61,251 nt of DNA, from assembly GCA_003049465.1 (NCBI GenBank), contig PYSS01000172.1, positions 1 through 61,251 on the forward strand, written 5' to 3'. The position numbers and the translations under genes were made by a program. Source of the DNA: Magnaporthiopsis rhizophila (lineage: Eukaryota > Ascomycota > Sordariomycetes > Magnaporthales > Magnaporthaceae). Below, one piece after another: positions 34,901 to 47,269 of the stretch. The first letter of the stretch is position 1; each line of letters opens with the position of its first letter. The notes under the pieces are model-generated. The model was not told the DNA's origin. It worked only from the letters and a program-made list of their open reading frames with translations, and ran no database searches.

Positions 34901-36290
34901 GGTCGCGGGGCTATTTCCAGCCATGGTATGCCGTCACATCACCTGTGCGCCAAGCCAAGCTCACCCTGCGCCCAAACCGAGCGTGCAGCCATTTATGGCC
35001 CGCCCGCCAAGTCGCCAGATTATACCTATCATTGCTTTGCAATTTGCAACTACCGAAGAAGAAAAAAAAAAAAAAAAGCCTCAACTTGTATCCGCGGTCC
35101 GAGGCCAGTCGACGTCTTACGCGTTTCTGTGCGTCGTATGCTGCGTGTTTGCCGTACTTCCGATCGGATATCGGTTGGGATGGATCTCGACTTTTTTTTT
35201 TTCGTCCACCCTCCTTTGCCTTCACTTCCATGAAATCATTTCTTTCCACTCTCTCTCCTCACCGATTCCTCCAATTGACAGCCCGTGTTCCCAGTCCGAG
35301 CCGGGAAGATCCCTGGACGGGCCCATGTCTTGCTCTTTGATGGAACCTCCATCTTGGTGCCCGGCCTGAAATTTGCTTCCCCCGTTGCTACTTTGAAAGT
35401 TTGATGAGACGAAAAATTGAGTCGCAGCGACAAATCAGTCCCTGTCCCCGGCACCACGTGCAAGGACACACCGCAAAGTGGTGAAGCACTCCGATCTCTC
35501 CGGGGTGGGATTTGTGATTTTGGCAAGTCCACCCCACCCCCCGCCGGGTGGCCAAGAAGACACTGTGGTCAGATGTTTCTGTCAGACAGAGGAGAAACAA
35601 AACCCGACGTCACTCACAGGGCCCCTGGCATGCCTGGGCGGCGTCCCTCAATCTCAGTTCCCACAAATCATGCCGGTTGTCGAAATCCCCGGGCCCGCCA
35701 TCGCGCGCGCCCAAGCATGGAAATTACCATCGCCGCCGCCCTGTCTCCTTGTGTGGAACCCGTCCGAGCCGTCGTCAGCCTCAACCCACCCTTCGCCCCA
35801 AAGGGGAGACACGAGAGGGTCCGATCTCGCCGGAGCAGAGTGCCGCCGCGGTCTAGGAGGCGAAGGATGACAAGATGAGCCAAGAGAGAGGCGCCAAACG
35901 CTCTCCAGCAATTCCAAGCCAAGCGGCCGCTCCCCCGCACTAAGGAATAGGGGCAAGGTGCGTCGCGGCGTAGATGCTCCGTGGGCGTGGGATGATGGCC
36001 ACTCGCCACACGCCCACCAAGACATTCTTGTTCCTGAAAACATATCGCCGCCACCAATAATCATACAAGCCAGGAATCGTGGCTGGCCAAGGAGAGACTA
36101 AGCTTGAAGCTAGGCAGACCGGTGGTAGGTACCTACCTAGGTACCTCCTAACCTTGCCTTAGCCGGATGGGATTACCTCGGGGAAGCTTCTGGCGAGCCG
36201 GTTTTCCGGTTTTCTCTCGCGCTCCTTGGACACTGCCACGCTGACATGCTTCGTCCACGTCCGCGGCATATGCGCCAGTCGTCACCAGAA

Positions 36291-36309
36291 AGCAAGCAAG
36301 CAAGCAAGC
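36291..36309 (+). repeat. (AGCA/GCAA)n microsatellite
   Basis: Nearly five AGCA units. The same motif recurs inside the intron of the CipB-like gene (about 20470-20490). Confidence 0.85.
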
Positions 36310-36785
36310 GCTTGCGCGCATGTCAGAATACCACAGGGCCAAGGTGTGGGTGTGGGCACAGGATGGGGGAGGGCATGGTCAAATCGGACCATGTGGTTTC
36401 CTTCCCTCAAAAACCCTCGTCCATGGCGGGAGTCAAAAAGGCGGTCACAAAGTTGGTCACGGGTTGAAAAAGACAAACGCCCTCTTGGGCAGAGACCCTT
36501 GCCTTGGATGGGACCTGACGTGTGGGGCTGGCTGGGCTGGATCCTCGATCAGGTAGCCCGCAGCCCTGCCCTTCGGTTTTCCATGTGGAGCGAGGCCCGG
36601 GTTCGTGGGTCCGGGGTTTGGAACCTTGGTATGGTCCTTTGGAAATCGACCAATGCCGAAAGGGAAATCTGCCCAGTGCCAGAACGGTGCCAGCATACAC
36701 CGACCGCCGCTGGGACACCGCTTTTGCAATGACGCAGACATTTGCGGTCAGGTGACGGGTCGCAGCTCCTTTCTTTTTTCTTGCC

Positions 36786-36811
36786 TTTTTTTTTTTTTTT
36801 TTTTTTTTTTT
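36786..36811 (+). repeat. poly(T) tract, 26 nt
   Basis: An uninterrupted T run inside the gene-poor region. Confidence 0.95.
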
Positions 36812-38197
36812 CTCTCTTGCTGCTGAACCTGTCGGCTCCGGGTTCCGCCCTGACATGATGCGACGCCTGTCATTTGAGGAAGCCCTCGATCCATTCCGTC
36901 CCGTCTCCCCAAAACAGGCTATTCCACGCATCCCAATCGACGATGTCACGGGCGCGTTTGTGTCCAAGGAAGTCCATCGGGCTTCGCCGCGTTCCGCTCG
37001 GCCTGTTTGATGGGAATTGCTGTCTAAGATCGGGAACCCTAGAATGCGCCACGACGATTGCAAGCAAGACATTCTAAAACGATTTTTGACGCCGCCCGCG
37101 CGCGGACACACACGCAGCAGGCGCACTGACTGGGCTCGCATGGGGTCAAGTGACGAGATTGAGAGTCGCAGGGCTGTGCGCTTGCAGCAGTCATCGATGC
37201 GACATGGATGCTTTGCAGTTGGGCAGAAACTTCGCAAGGAGGCCAAACACCTTTCCAAATGGAGATTTCCCAATCTGCTGATTGGTCTCTACCTCGGCTC
37301 CCCTGGATTTGTGCCGCCATTTTTACCTACTTTTCTTTAATTCTCTGCATACAAGCATCCGTTCCTCCGGGACGCATTCGTCGAATAATGCCTGTATGCT
37401 GGCCGCCGCCGCACATGGATGAGCTGCGAGGCGTGCATGCGCTGACGTTGGCGCGAGTCGCATTTTCAGCTGCGACGCATAACCAGGCATCTGGGAATTG
37501 GTTGGCAATCACACTCGAACGACCGGCTTGCGCAGGCTTGCGCAGGCTTGGGCTAGCGTCGCGACAAAAAGCAATCACGTCTTCGCCCGTCACCTCGTAG
37601 GTGTGTGTTGCATCTACAGTACAAACGCTTCCCCTCATTTCTCAATCTCGTTTCGAATTGGCTTGCGAGGGAGGGTGGTTCTCTCTCTCCCAGGCTCTGC
37701 AGGGAACCGCCTAGGACTGCACTCTATTTTGCATATATCATCTAACCATTCTCTCGGGGCAGCTAGGGCTTGCCGGCTGGAACCCCTGTGGGACGCAAAC
37801 CGTCCATCGAATTGCTTGGTCCCGCAACACGGCTGGCTCGACAAGGCAAGGGGATGCGAAAATGAGGGAAATATCCCAAAACTGCGAATGCTGAATGAAA
37901 GAGGCGGAGTCGCTTTCAGAACCGGCGGAAAAAAAAAAAAAAGATCCCAGCGTGCCAAGAAGCATAAATGGCAAGCGAAAAAAAAGGGGCACCAGAAAAA
38001 AAAACCTCTCCCAAACACTTTTCCACCGGCGCGCGGGATGTTACCCCGGCGCCGGCTCCGACTGGCTGGAGGCAGTTACGCGCGGTGGATCGTTTGCCAC
38101 CAGGGAAACTCACCTGGAGGCTTCCGAGTGGTCCGGGGAGCGACTGGCGGGTCGCCTGTCAAAGACTGGAAGAACCTTTTTCTCTCAGGAGAGAGAG

Positions 38198-38199
<2 letters not shown>

Positions 38200-38230
<31 letters not shown>
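38200..38230 (+). repeat. poly(A) tract, 31 nt
   Basis: An uninterrupted A run that follows a GAGAGAGA stretch inside the gene-poor region. Confidence 0.95.
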
Positions 38231-38234
<4 letters not shown>

Positions 38235-41200
38235 TGGAATGGACCATCACTTGTTTCAAGATTATATTGCACGGACCTCCACGAAGGGGCCTGGTACAAA
38301 CTATCGTTGTTTCCAGAACAAGGCAAGATGGGAAACCCAAATTGGAAATCCCCACTTTTGTCCCTGCCAAAATTGAGAGGGAAAGAACGATGGGGGAGGA
38401 AAGATGAAAGAGAGTGAAAAAAAAAAAGAAAGGCAATCTCGTCTCAATAGATCCGCCAGCCACAGCAAAAATCGCCAGTCGAAGTTATGTCGCCTTGCAT
38501 GAACAGGGCCTTAAACGGGGGACCCAACGCACACTGTGACACATGAGCAGTTGGCCTCCACCGCCAGGTACGCTCTGTTGTGCTGCTTGCTGATGTGTGT
38601 GCGATGTTTTTTTTTTTTTTTTCTCGCTCTTCATCGCCTCCTTCATTCGACCCACCGCGTCTTTCGCTCTGCCCGGCCCCCACTGGAATGAGATGATGGC
38701 TGTCGGAGCGCCAAGGCGGTCGAGGTGCAGCAGCAAAGGCAATTTTTTTTTCTCGCTCTCACATCGCCGTGGGATGGACCAGTGGCTCTCATTTGGCACA
38801 CCCTACCCCCTGGTCGACAGTCGACAAGGGCCCAAACACCTCTCCTGGTCGGACAGTGGGCCCCCAAAAAACACCTCACCGTCTGAAAGCGGTAGCGGGC
38901 GTCCAAAAATGATGCGAGTATGATGAAATCCCCTTCCATATGCTCCCTTGGGGCAGCCCCGCCCATCCCGTCTGCAAGAGCCTTGTCTTGCAGGCGTTGA
39001 GACCGGTCTGCTGGCTCCGATTGCCTTTGCACCTGCAGACGGAGGGGATCGATTCACGTCCGAGCGACGGTGAGGGGGGGAAACAAGACAAAAAACGGCA
39101 GACCCGTGGGTGCTGAGCTGGCATCACACTGGGTCGCCAGGGTGCACTGCACTGGCAAGCTGTCTCATCCGAGAGACGACAGTTTGCAGAAAGAGCCTTG
39201 CCTGCTCCTTCCCTTGTCGGCCGCGCTTGGCCCGCCCGGCCCAACCGCCGACCCCTTCCAAACCCCATATGGTATGGTTGCTGCTGTCAATGTCAAGCCT
39301 CGGCTCTCTTGTCTGTGCTGCGCGGCCTGCCAGATTGATTCATTTTTTTTCCCCCTCTTCCCCCTCACGGGTCCGTCCGGCAAGCGGCGGGACGTCCGTT
39401 GCCCTGCCGCGGCCAGGGCCGTCATGCAGCGCGCCTAAAAAGGTAATCGGTGAGGTGACATGGGAGACAGCCTGGCCTGGGGTCCTCCTTGTGCTGCCTG
39501 CCAGCCTGCCTTGCCATGCCCAGCGCGCCAAATGGTACCGCAGAGTCGCAGAGGCTGATGGACGCGGGCGGCACGGTGTCGGGGCAAGTCGCTGCTCGGC
39601 TCATCTCTCTTCGTCCTGCATGGTACTTTTTTGATTTTGATTCGTTTTGCTTTTTTTTCATATACTCCCTGCCCCTCCCTCCGGAACCTTGTAGTCTCGA
39701 CTCTGACCTCCAAGCGAACGCGACGTAGCCCGGATGTGGAGATGCGCTTATATGCAAGCGGGAACTGACAGAATCGACACATATCGGACAGCGAGAAAAA
39801 GCAAAGAAAACAAACGATCCAGACACCTCTTCACTTGTCCGACGATCGCAAGGCCCCACGGGCTCCGATCAACAGAGCCCAAATCAAACTGGACCGCCTC
39901 CTGACAGGCCTCATCGGCCCACTAACCATCCTGGGCCGGGTCTATATGAGCTAGCTGGGACTCTGCATCGCGACAATGACCTCGCGTATCCCATGGCTGC
40001 AAACAAGCCTCATACTTACGTCCCACGTCCCCCCAAACCCGGGCGTCAAGAGTGGAGAGCACAGCCGGGCGGCTCCCGGAACAAGGCCTCGCTCGCTTGC
40101 TAGGTAGCTGGGGTCCGGAAGGAAAGGCTGCTCTTTCCGGATAGACAGTGGAGGAGTCTATGATGACCCATGCAACTCTCAGGCTTATCTGGTCGCACTA
40201 CACCGTATGTAGCAGGCAAAAAAGGCGGCCGGACCGGGGCCGCTTGCATATACGGGTATATCTGAGGCTGCCAAGCACCTTACCAAACCTCGATGCACGT
40301 GCCTATCGCGCCGTGCTCTTATCAAGAAGGCAAGCGATGCGGCCGTGGTTCGCATTAGCAGCATTAGGCGGCCAGGCGTCTGTTACTAATGCCTGCCACT
40401 TTTGCCTGCCGCTTTTTGCCTGCCACGCTGGCAAACACCCCTGATCGTACCCTTCCCTCCTCCTCTCGTCCTTTCCTTTCCCAGAGTTCGGTCTCGAAGG
40501 CGGCAAAGCCGGGGCCGGCCGTCTCACTGTGTGCTCTCGTAGTGGGATTTTCCGGGCTGAATGTGGTCAGACCGTCGGCCAGCGGGCCGCCAGTGAGACA
40601 GTCCCCATCATCACGCCCAGGGCCATGTCGTGTCCACAAAGCGCGGGAAAGTCACCTCCTTTCCGGAGCGCCATGTCATGGAACACGCGGCCGATCAAGG
40701 CGGTGACAGGCTCTCGGAGTGGGGAACCGGGTGTCTCAACGAGGTGAGTAGCCGCTGCATTGCTGCCAGGTCGGATGGGCGGCGGCGAATACCTATTTTT
40801 TTTTTCTTTGTTGACGCCGTCTTGTTGTTCTTGACGCTGTCGTGTCGTTGTGCCGGAGCTAGAGCCTGGCCGGGCGCAGGGGACGGGCAAGCGCCCGGTG
40901 TGGCCCCAAACATGACTACTGACGCGCATTTTCTCTCTGCTCAGCCGAGAGACGGCCGGTGTCGTAGCGCGGCAGATGACTAGGTAGGTAAAGATGGCTT
41001 GGGGTGTTGGGGTGTTGGGGCCAGCGCATCCTGCCGCCAAGCCCCGTGCGCCCGGAGGTCCAGACTGAAGCCCCATGCAACTGTTTCCGAAAGCGGTGAT
41101 GGTGATGACGGTGCCCGGCTCGCTTCACCGGCTTCGTTTTTCAATAATCACCCACAACGCCTGACGGACGAGCACCCAAAGATAGGAAGGTAACTACCTA

Positions 41201-42240
41201 GGTATCCACCAGTGCGCCTATTGCCTCGTTTATCGCCCGCTTTTCGCCCAGCCGCTGCTTGTCCACTAGCGAGTGGCCAGCGCATTTTGCCGGGGGCAAT
41301 TTACTCCCCGCCGCTATTGACGGGCTGGCCATCGATTTGCCGGCAAGGCATCCGGGAAGGAAAAGAGGAAGTTGAAGGAGGTCAGGTCCCACGTCCCACT
41401 TCGCTTGCAGCCCGCCAACCCAGGTTCCGCCGCAGGCCCCTCCCCGACGAGGCTGGCGGGAAATCTCACCCGCGCGGTGTCACCTTTCACGTCAAGGTCT
41501 TCTTTTTTTATCCGCAGGAGAAAACGGTGGTCTGGTCACCGTTATCTCGAGATCGGTCCCCATGCACCCCCATACCCATGTCTGTCCGAGGAGTAGGGGC
41601 GACAGCGGACTGGTTACGGACCCGACCCGGCGGCGGCCGCCTGTGCTGTGCTGCGTGTGATGAGCTTGGGGTTTGTGGTGCTCACACGCGCCAGCGGCGG
41701 CATTGGATTATCGGTCGGCGGCCAGCGAAAGGTCACACCCTCCTCCATCGGGCCAACCAGCAGCGCCTCTCCCCGAAACAAATCACTCGACTGAGGCTGA
41801 CGTTGCGTTAGGTGTTTGCGGTATTTTAGGTATCCAGGCAGGCAGGCAGGCCGCGCGCCTAGACAGCAGCGGCGAGTGGGTGGTGGCGGAAAAGGGTGAC
41901 TGAGTCCCTGCATGGGGACGGAAACCTGCCTGCCTGCCTGCACGACGAAAAATATGTGCCCACGAACGGGGGCCGGCCCAGCGCCTGATGCTGCTGTGCG
42001 ACATGCCGGATGTGAGGTATGAGAAGCCGGAAAACTCAACTGCCACTTGAGGTCACTGTGCGTTCTCCCCGCATATCGACAGGTAGTTTCCATCAGCAGT
42101 CCTGCCTGCCGCCCGTCATGTTTGCTGCTGCTTGTATAGGTAAGCGGGCATGTAAGGTATGCATGCTCGGCTGCCGTGGTCATGCGGGCTGCTGCGTTGC
42201 TGCCCATGTCTGTCAGCAAAGGACCGCTGCCGGCGATTTG

Positions 42241-42242
<2 letters not shown>

Positions 42243-42295
<53 letters not shown>

Positions 42296-42343
42296 CTTTT
42301 TTCTTTTTTCTTTTTCTTTTTTCTTTTTCTTTTTCTTTTTTTT
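42243..42343 (+). repeat. poly(T) / T5-6-C tract
   Basis: T53 is followed by about 45 nt of alternating T-runs and single C. It ends exactly at the first copy of the 23-bp repeat. Confidence 0.95.
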
Positions 42344-42366
42344 AGGCCCGGGTGCAGATTAGGTTG
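42344..42366 (+). repeat. 23-bp repeat, copy 1
   Basis: The element begins AGGCCCGGGTG and ends ATTAGGTTG. It directly follows the T-rich tract. An identical copy lies 1.93 kb downstream; the flanks beyond it differ. Confidence 0.9.
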
Positions 42367-43382
42367 CTCCCTCATTGCTTTGTCGAGCACACCACCAACA
42401 CCACCACCGCTACCCTGGCAGACTGACGTCGGCTAGCCTCCCGAGCGGCTGTGTATGGCTGTTTGTCAGGCTTGGCCTGTAACAATATAGCCAAACCCAC
42501 GTCTCACATGATGCCGGGTGAGCGGACGCCGCCGGCAGCGCGCTGGCTGGCTGGCTGCCCTTTTTTTTCAGTGGCCTGAGCGCATACGCGAACCCAAGAA
42601 AGGATGTGGCCGGAAGCCCAACCTCGACGCCCCCGGATTCCTGTCAACTCGTCAATTTTTTTTTACTTGAAATATCACCTAGCCAAAAGAAATACCTCCC
42701 TCGGTCACGGAGAAGCGGAAAAGCTGGCACACCCAATCGCGACAAGCAGAAGGTGTCCTCGGGGCGGTGTGACGTGCCTCTTTCATGGCATGCCAACGCA
42801 GTGTTATCACACGTTACGTCGTGCATCCGTGCTCTTTCTCTTCTCTATCCCTCCATCACTCCCTTCCCCTGGCTGTCGCTCGGCTTGTGATGAGGGAGGG
42901 AAGAGGATGTATGGATGGATGGGCGGCAGGAGGCAATGCCCTCGGAGCAAAAAGTCCGCACGAACAAAAGGGCGGTGCAGGGTAGCAGCGGCACTTCGGA
43001 ATCCCACAGCTGGTCGGGCACCGAGAAGGGTTCCGCCCCTCGCACTTGCGCGGGGCGGAAATCATCGGGTTCGCCAGCCGTGTCGTTGTGGTTGCCGCCG
43101 GCACACTCCAGTGGCCACTATCGCGGAGGCCGGAACCGGGTCCCGTTATCGTGGCGGCCCCACTACAGTACTCGAGGGGAGAGATCCCTTTGGTCCTTTG
43201 CGGTTTCTGGGACTACCGAAGTCCATCCATCCATCAGTCGTGACCCGGTCGGCCCGTCACCTCTCGCAATCTCGTCTCGGCGACGCCCAGAACTGAGCGC
43301 GTGGGACGACATGATGGACGGACGGGCAGCGGCAGCGGTGGCGGCGGTGGCCGGTTCGAGATTGCCTGTCAGGTGGTTGTGC

Positions 43383-43413
43383 TGGTGGTGGTGGTGGTGG
43401 TGGTGGTGGTGGT
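43383..43413 (+). repeat. (TGG)n microsatellite
   Basis: About ten TGG units within the gene-poor region. Confidence 0.9.
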
Positions 43414-44273
43414 TGTTGTCGTTGTCGTGGGTGGTGGCCAGCCCAAAGGAGTCCGTCCCCAGCAGCGAGTTGTCCAAACGGAAACAGGTTGCAAGAATGC
43501 ACCGGGTGCTCCTCGTCCGCTGGTTGGCTTGCTCCGTCGCACACCCCCTCCCTTCTGGGCTCACCGCGTGTCCCGCAAGCATCCGTGGTACTGGCTGGTG
43601 CCCACCCTCAGCCTCTTGAGATCGACCAATCCGACCTGGCCACTAGTCTCACCGGTTTTGTTCGGATCGAACGGCGTCGCGGAGCAGACGACGCTTTCCC
43701 CACCTCTTAGGATGGAAGGGGTACAGCACGTACAGTATATACAGTGCCCACCTTTGTGATGGGGCCTTTCCTGCAACGCCGGTAAGTGCACGGTGGTACG
43801 TACATATCCCAGGGGTGGTGCACGGATGGTGAGAGTGTGATGTGGGCAGAAATAGAAAGGAGAAAAAAAAACAAAAAAACAAGTGAGCCAAGCTAACTAT
43901 ACGCACGAATAGGAAAACGACAAAAGAGCGCTAGAGAAGGAACATGTTTGCCAACGCACGAGCTGCAGGAAATGTGTTCAGGCCAAGTTCGCTTTTCTCC
44001 TTGACCGGGGATCAGATGCGCGCTCGCCCGGGCGAGAGATGATCAGCCGGGAGGGAGGGAGAGAAAGGCGGTCCTGAGCCGTTGTTTTGCCCTCGTTCTT
44101 TCGTTCTTGACGCCCACCACATGGGAGGTGGCTGTGCAGTGCCAGTCTGCCCTGCATACCCTGTCCCCCGGACCACCGGGGGAAATGGGCCTGCGATCCA
44201 TCCAATCCCCAGCGCCATGTGGTATTTTTGGATGGGCGAGAGTATATAGAAAAAGCCAAAAAAAAAAAAAAAA

Positions 44274-44296
44274 AGGCCCGGGTGCAGATTAGGTTG
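44274..44296 (+). repeat. 23-bp repeat, copy 2
   Basis: Identical to 42344-42366 and in the same orientation, but preceded by A17 (44258-44274) instead of a T-rich tract. Confidence 0.9.
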
Positions 44297-45977
44297 GGTT
44301 CCGCTGCGTCTGTTGTCTGCAGGCAAGACAAGCAGACAACAGAGGCGTGTTGTTCTCCTCTCTCTGTGGGTGAGAGCGGAGGAGAACGTGTGGCCGGTAT
44401 GCGTGTCACTTTTGGGGTACGGACACGCTACGCTCCCCACGAGGCGAGGCGGTGGGAAAAAAAAGAAGGGTGCAGGTGGGGGAGACGACAAAAAATATTG
44501 CAGAGTTTACGGGAGGTGTTGGCAAAGCGAAGCGCGGCTCCCCTCCTGGGGTCATTTGATGCTTTCCCGACCTTATCCCGGGGTTTGCTTTGTGACGCAC
44601 ACAAACGAGAGTTGCTGTCGTGGTCGAAGATGAGCTGTCTGCGTTATGTACCTAGGTACCTAACTGTGTGGTTGCCCTATCCAACGCATCTTCTATTCAT
44701 CTGGTTGTCATCTATTGTCCAACTGGTTTGACTTGTTGTGTTGTGTGTCTGAATGTTGTCATTTTAGTGCTCGACGAGTCAGAGGTTGATGGGGAACCCC
44801 AACCTGTCTTCACCAGTACCACATCCATGTTGGGAAGCGTCGAATGCACCTGACGGCCGGGATACTGAATCGGGCAGAGACGCCAGCGGTGTCGCCGACC
44901 TCCCTAGGCCACTTAGGCGCAACTAGCCGCACAACATCGGGACAAGACCTGCTTCCGTCATCATTAGCAAACAAACTCACGATATTGCGCCCGTCATGTG
45001 TTCTCATCCTCGGAAATGGGTCATCCGGACCGGTGAGGATTTGCGAGGATCTCATCACTGCAGGTGTCCGCTGTAGGTGCCCGTACCGGTCAAGGCGCGA
45101 GGGGCATAAGCAGAGCTGCGAGGTGATATCAGGGCACCCAAGAGCCGAAATAGCGGTGTCGAGGACTCTCTGTGACACCTGCCCAAACCAGCGAAGATCT
45201 CTTTTTTTTCTTTTTTTGTCAGTCCAGCGTCGGCGGATCCGGAGATATGAAGCATGCATGCGCTGTGCCTGGACTTGGTTCCCCATGGGCGTGGCTGTTG
45301 AATATTTGATGGCATATATCGAGTGGGGTGGATATGCCTGTTGCGGCGCGAGACATCTGCGCCTGGGGGGCTCACAGTGTGGGACTTGAGCTTACACTTG
45401 ACAAGCTGATGGCGGGGATGAGAGGGGAAAAAAAGTAACTCGAAAAAAAAAAAAAAATGACGGTGGAAATAAGAAACAAGAAAACAACAACAAAAAACTC
45501 ACAAACTCGCTACGTTGCCCCGATTGGAAGAACAGTCAATCACCCGACACGCCGTCAGCTCCACCCGCAAGCACGACAAAGGTGCAGTGCGGCCAGCATC
45601 CATCACAAGCCCAGCCATAGACGCCCCAACGACGGGGCTCCAGAAGCCCATCTCACACGGCCGACCACCCAGATCTGACGGCAGCGACAAGAGCCCCAGT
45701 TGGCCGGCTCGGACCCGACCTCGCCTCGGTGCAGCACCCTCGCAGGCCAGGCAACCACCACCACCCTTCGTCCAAAAGCCTAACCGGGCAGCCTAACCCA
45801 TCTCTGACCACGTCGCGCCTGCTCCGGCTGGCCGAAAAATCGAGGGAGAGAGGACCGAGGCGGCGGTACATACAGGCGCGTATCCATCCCTCCATCCGTC
45901 TCTCACCCGGAGACACATCACTCTACAGGCACAGGGTGCCAGACGAGAGGAGAAAAGCCAAAAAAAAAGAAGACAAA

Positions 45978-47269
45978 ATGGCGGGCAAAAAGGGAGGCGG
46001 CGGCGGCGAGAACAGCAAGAAGGCGCAGGGTCAGGCCCGTAAAGCCGACGCGGCGGCACAAAAGGCGGCCGCGGAAGACGCCCGGCGGGAGTCCCGGGAG
46101 GCTGCGGATTGGGAAAAGGGCGCAAAGAACAACTCCAAAAAGTGAGTGAGAGGCGCAGAGAGAGGTAGAGCACAAGGACTGCATACGCCCGCGACCCAAA
46201 GGCGGCTCGGCAACATGTCTCCCGACCCCGAACTGCCGTCCTCCTCCTCCTCTGTCATCTTCCTCTTGTCCATTTTCCGACTTCCCGCCCTTGCCCTGAA
46301 AATAGGGCACTCCTCCTGCGCGTGAGCCGGACGCGACCATGCAGCCCGACGGCCACCTGCCCGTCTTGCCTCGCTGCCTTCATGCTCCCTCTCAGCCCAT
46401 CCCCACCACCACCACCGCCCACGGATGTCCCGGCCGTGACACGTGTCTTGCCCCCCTACACCGCATCCTCCAACGGCTAGGCTCGAACATGCCTACCTGC
46501 ATAGCTCCTACTCTCCCCGTCTTCACTTTGTTTCATCCGCGGGGTGGGCGCACATAATCATATTGCATCCGTCCAATAGCCGCGTTATTTCCTTTTTCGT
46601 CCTGTCGATGACGGTGGTTTCGTTCGTCCCCATGTGCGGAATGCTGACGACGAGGGACGCTGGGGGGCGTGGGCTTCGTGCCTCGGACGCCCCTCCTCCT
46701 GTCCCGACTGCCCTACCTGCAGGGAGGCTGAGGCGGCCAAGAAGGCCGAGCAGGCACGCAAGAAGGCCGAGAAGGATGCCCTGATGGCCGAGGACGAGCG
46801 CAACACGCCGGGGCGGGCGGCACCCAAGAACTCCAAGGCGGCGCCCAAGAAGACGGCGTCACGAGGGCTGGACCTGTCGCAGCTGGACGTCGACGGCGGC
46901 GGCTCCTCGTCGTCCAAGGGCCTGTCGGCGCTCAACGCGTCGGGCATCGACAACGCGCTCGATGCGCTCTCGCTCACGGGCGGGTCGTCGGACGCGGCAA
47001 AGATCGACAGGCACCCGGAGCGGCGGTTCAAGGCCGCCTACGCCGCCTTCGAGGAGCGGCGGCTCAAGGAGGCCGAGGCCGACGGGAGCATGGCGGGGCT
47101 GCGGCTCAAGCAGAAGCAGGAGAAGCTTCGCAAGGAGTTTGAACGCAGCCCCGAGAACCCCTTCAACCAGGTCACGGCCGCCTACGACACCACCAAGGAT
47201 GAGCTAAGGGACATTAGGGAGCGGGAGAAGTCCAAGATTGAGACTCGGCTTTCGGAGAAGAAGAAGTAG
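45978..47269 (+). CDS. CCDC124 / Lso2-like ribosome-associated coiled-coil protein
   Basis: Exons 45978-46141 and 46723-47269 give 236 residues. The start is MAGKKGGGGGENSKKAQGQA, followed by a basic, Ala-rich helix with the EWEKGAKNNSKK-like element (here DWEKGAKNNSKK). After the intron come EAEAAKKAEQARKKAEKDAL, a linker, then the family's C-terminal block RHPERRFKAAYAAFEERRL and RLKQKQEKLRKEFERSPENP with FNQV. CCDC124 and yeast Lso2 bind the inter-subunit and A-site region of translationally idle ribosomes and help them restart after stress, so a cytosolic ribosome role is inferred. The single intron is 581 nt, far longer than any other here; GTGAGT and CCTGCAG ends and phase support it. 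The 14-kb gap lies upstream. Confidence 0.88.

Larger units (their letters stand above)
31707..45977. other. 14.3-kb gene-poor region
   Basis: No exon, RNA gene or transposon protein can be supported in this stretch between the divergent MFS and CCDC124-like genes. Base composition is not AT-rich, so it does not look like RIP-degraded repeat. It is dense in simple sequence: A20 at 32590-32609, T26 at 36786-36811, A31 at 38200-38230, T53 at 42243-42295, GGCTG-type runs near 33180-33230, and CCTAGG palindromes near 36126-36150, 41192 and 44650. Open frames of 100-290 codons exist, but most are overlapping shadows with Arg/Pro/Cys-rich content. Long promoters, noncoding transcripts or unrecognised small genes remain possible. 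Confidence 0.6.

Noticed and set aside
37498..38376. 292-codon plus-strand frame in the gene-poor region
   Set aside because: It runs through two A tracts read as poly-Lys and has no protein-like segment.
40995..41022. G-quadruplex from GGGGTGTT repeats
   Set aside because: Only three runs of four G are present, one short of a simple intramolecular quadruplex.
41614..42390. 258-codon minus-strand frame with a long Lys run
   Set aside because: The Lys run is the poly(T) tract read in reverse. The remaining residues have no motif.
44844..45389. Open frames of about 160-180 codons on both strands near 45 kb
   Set aside because: The frames overlap antisense to each other, carry no known motif, and have Arg/Cys-rich residues. 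There is no sign of splicing or a promoter.
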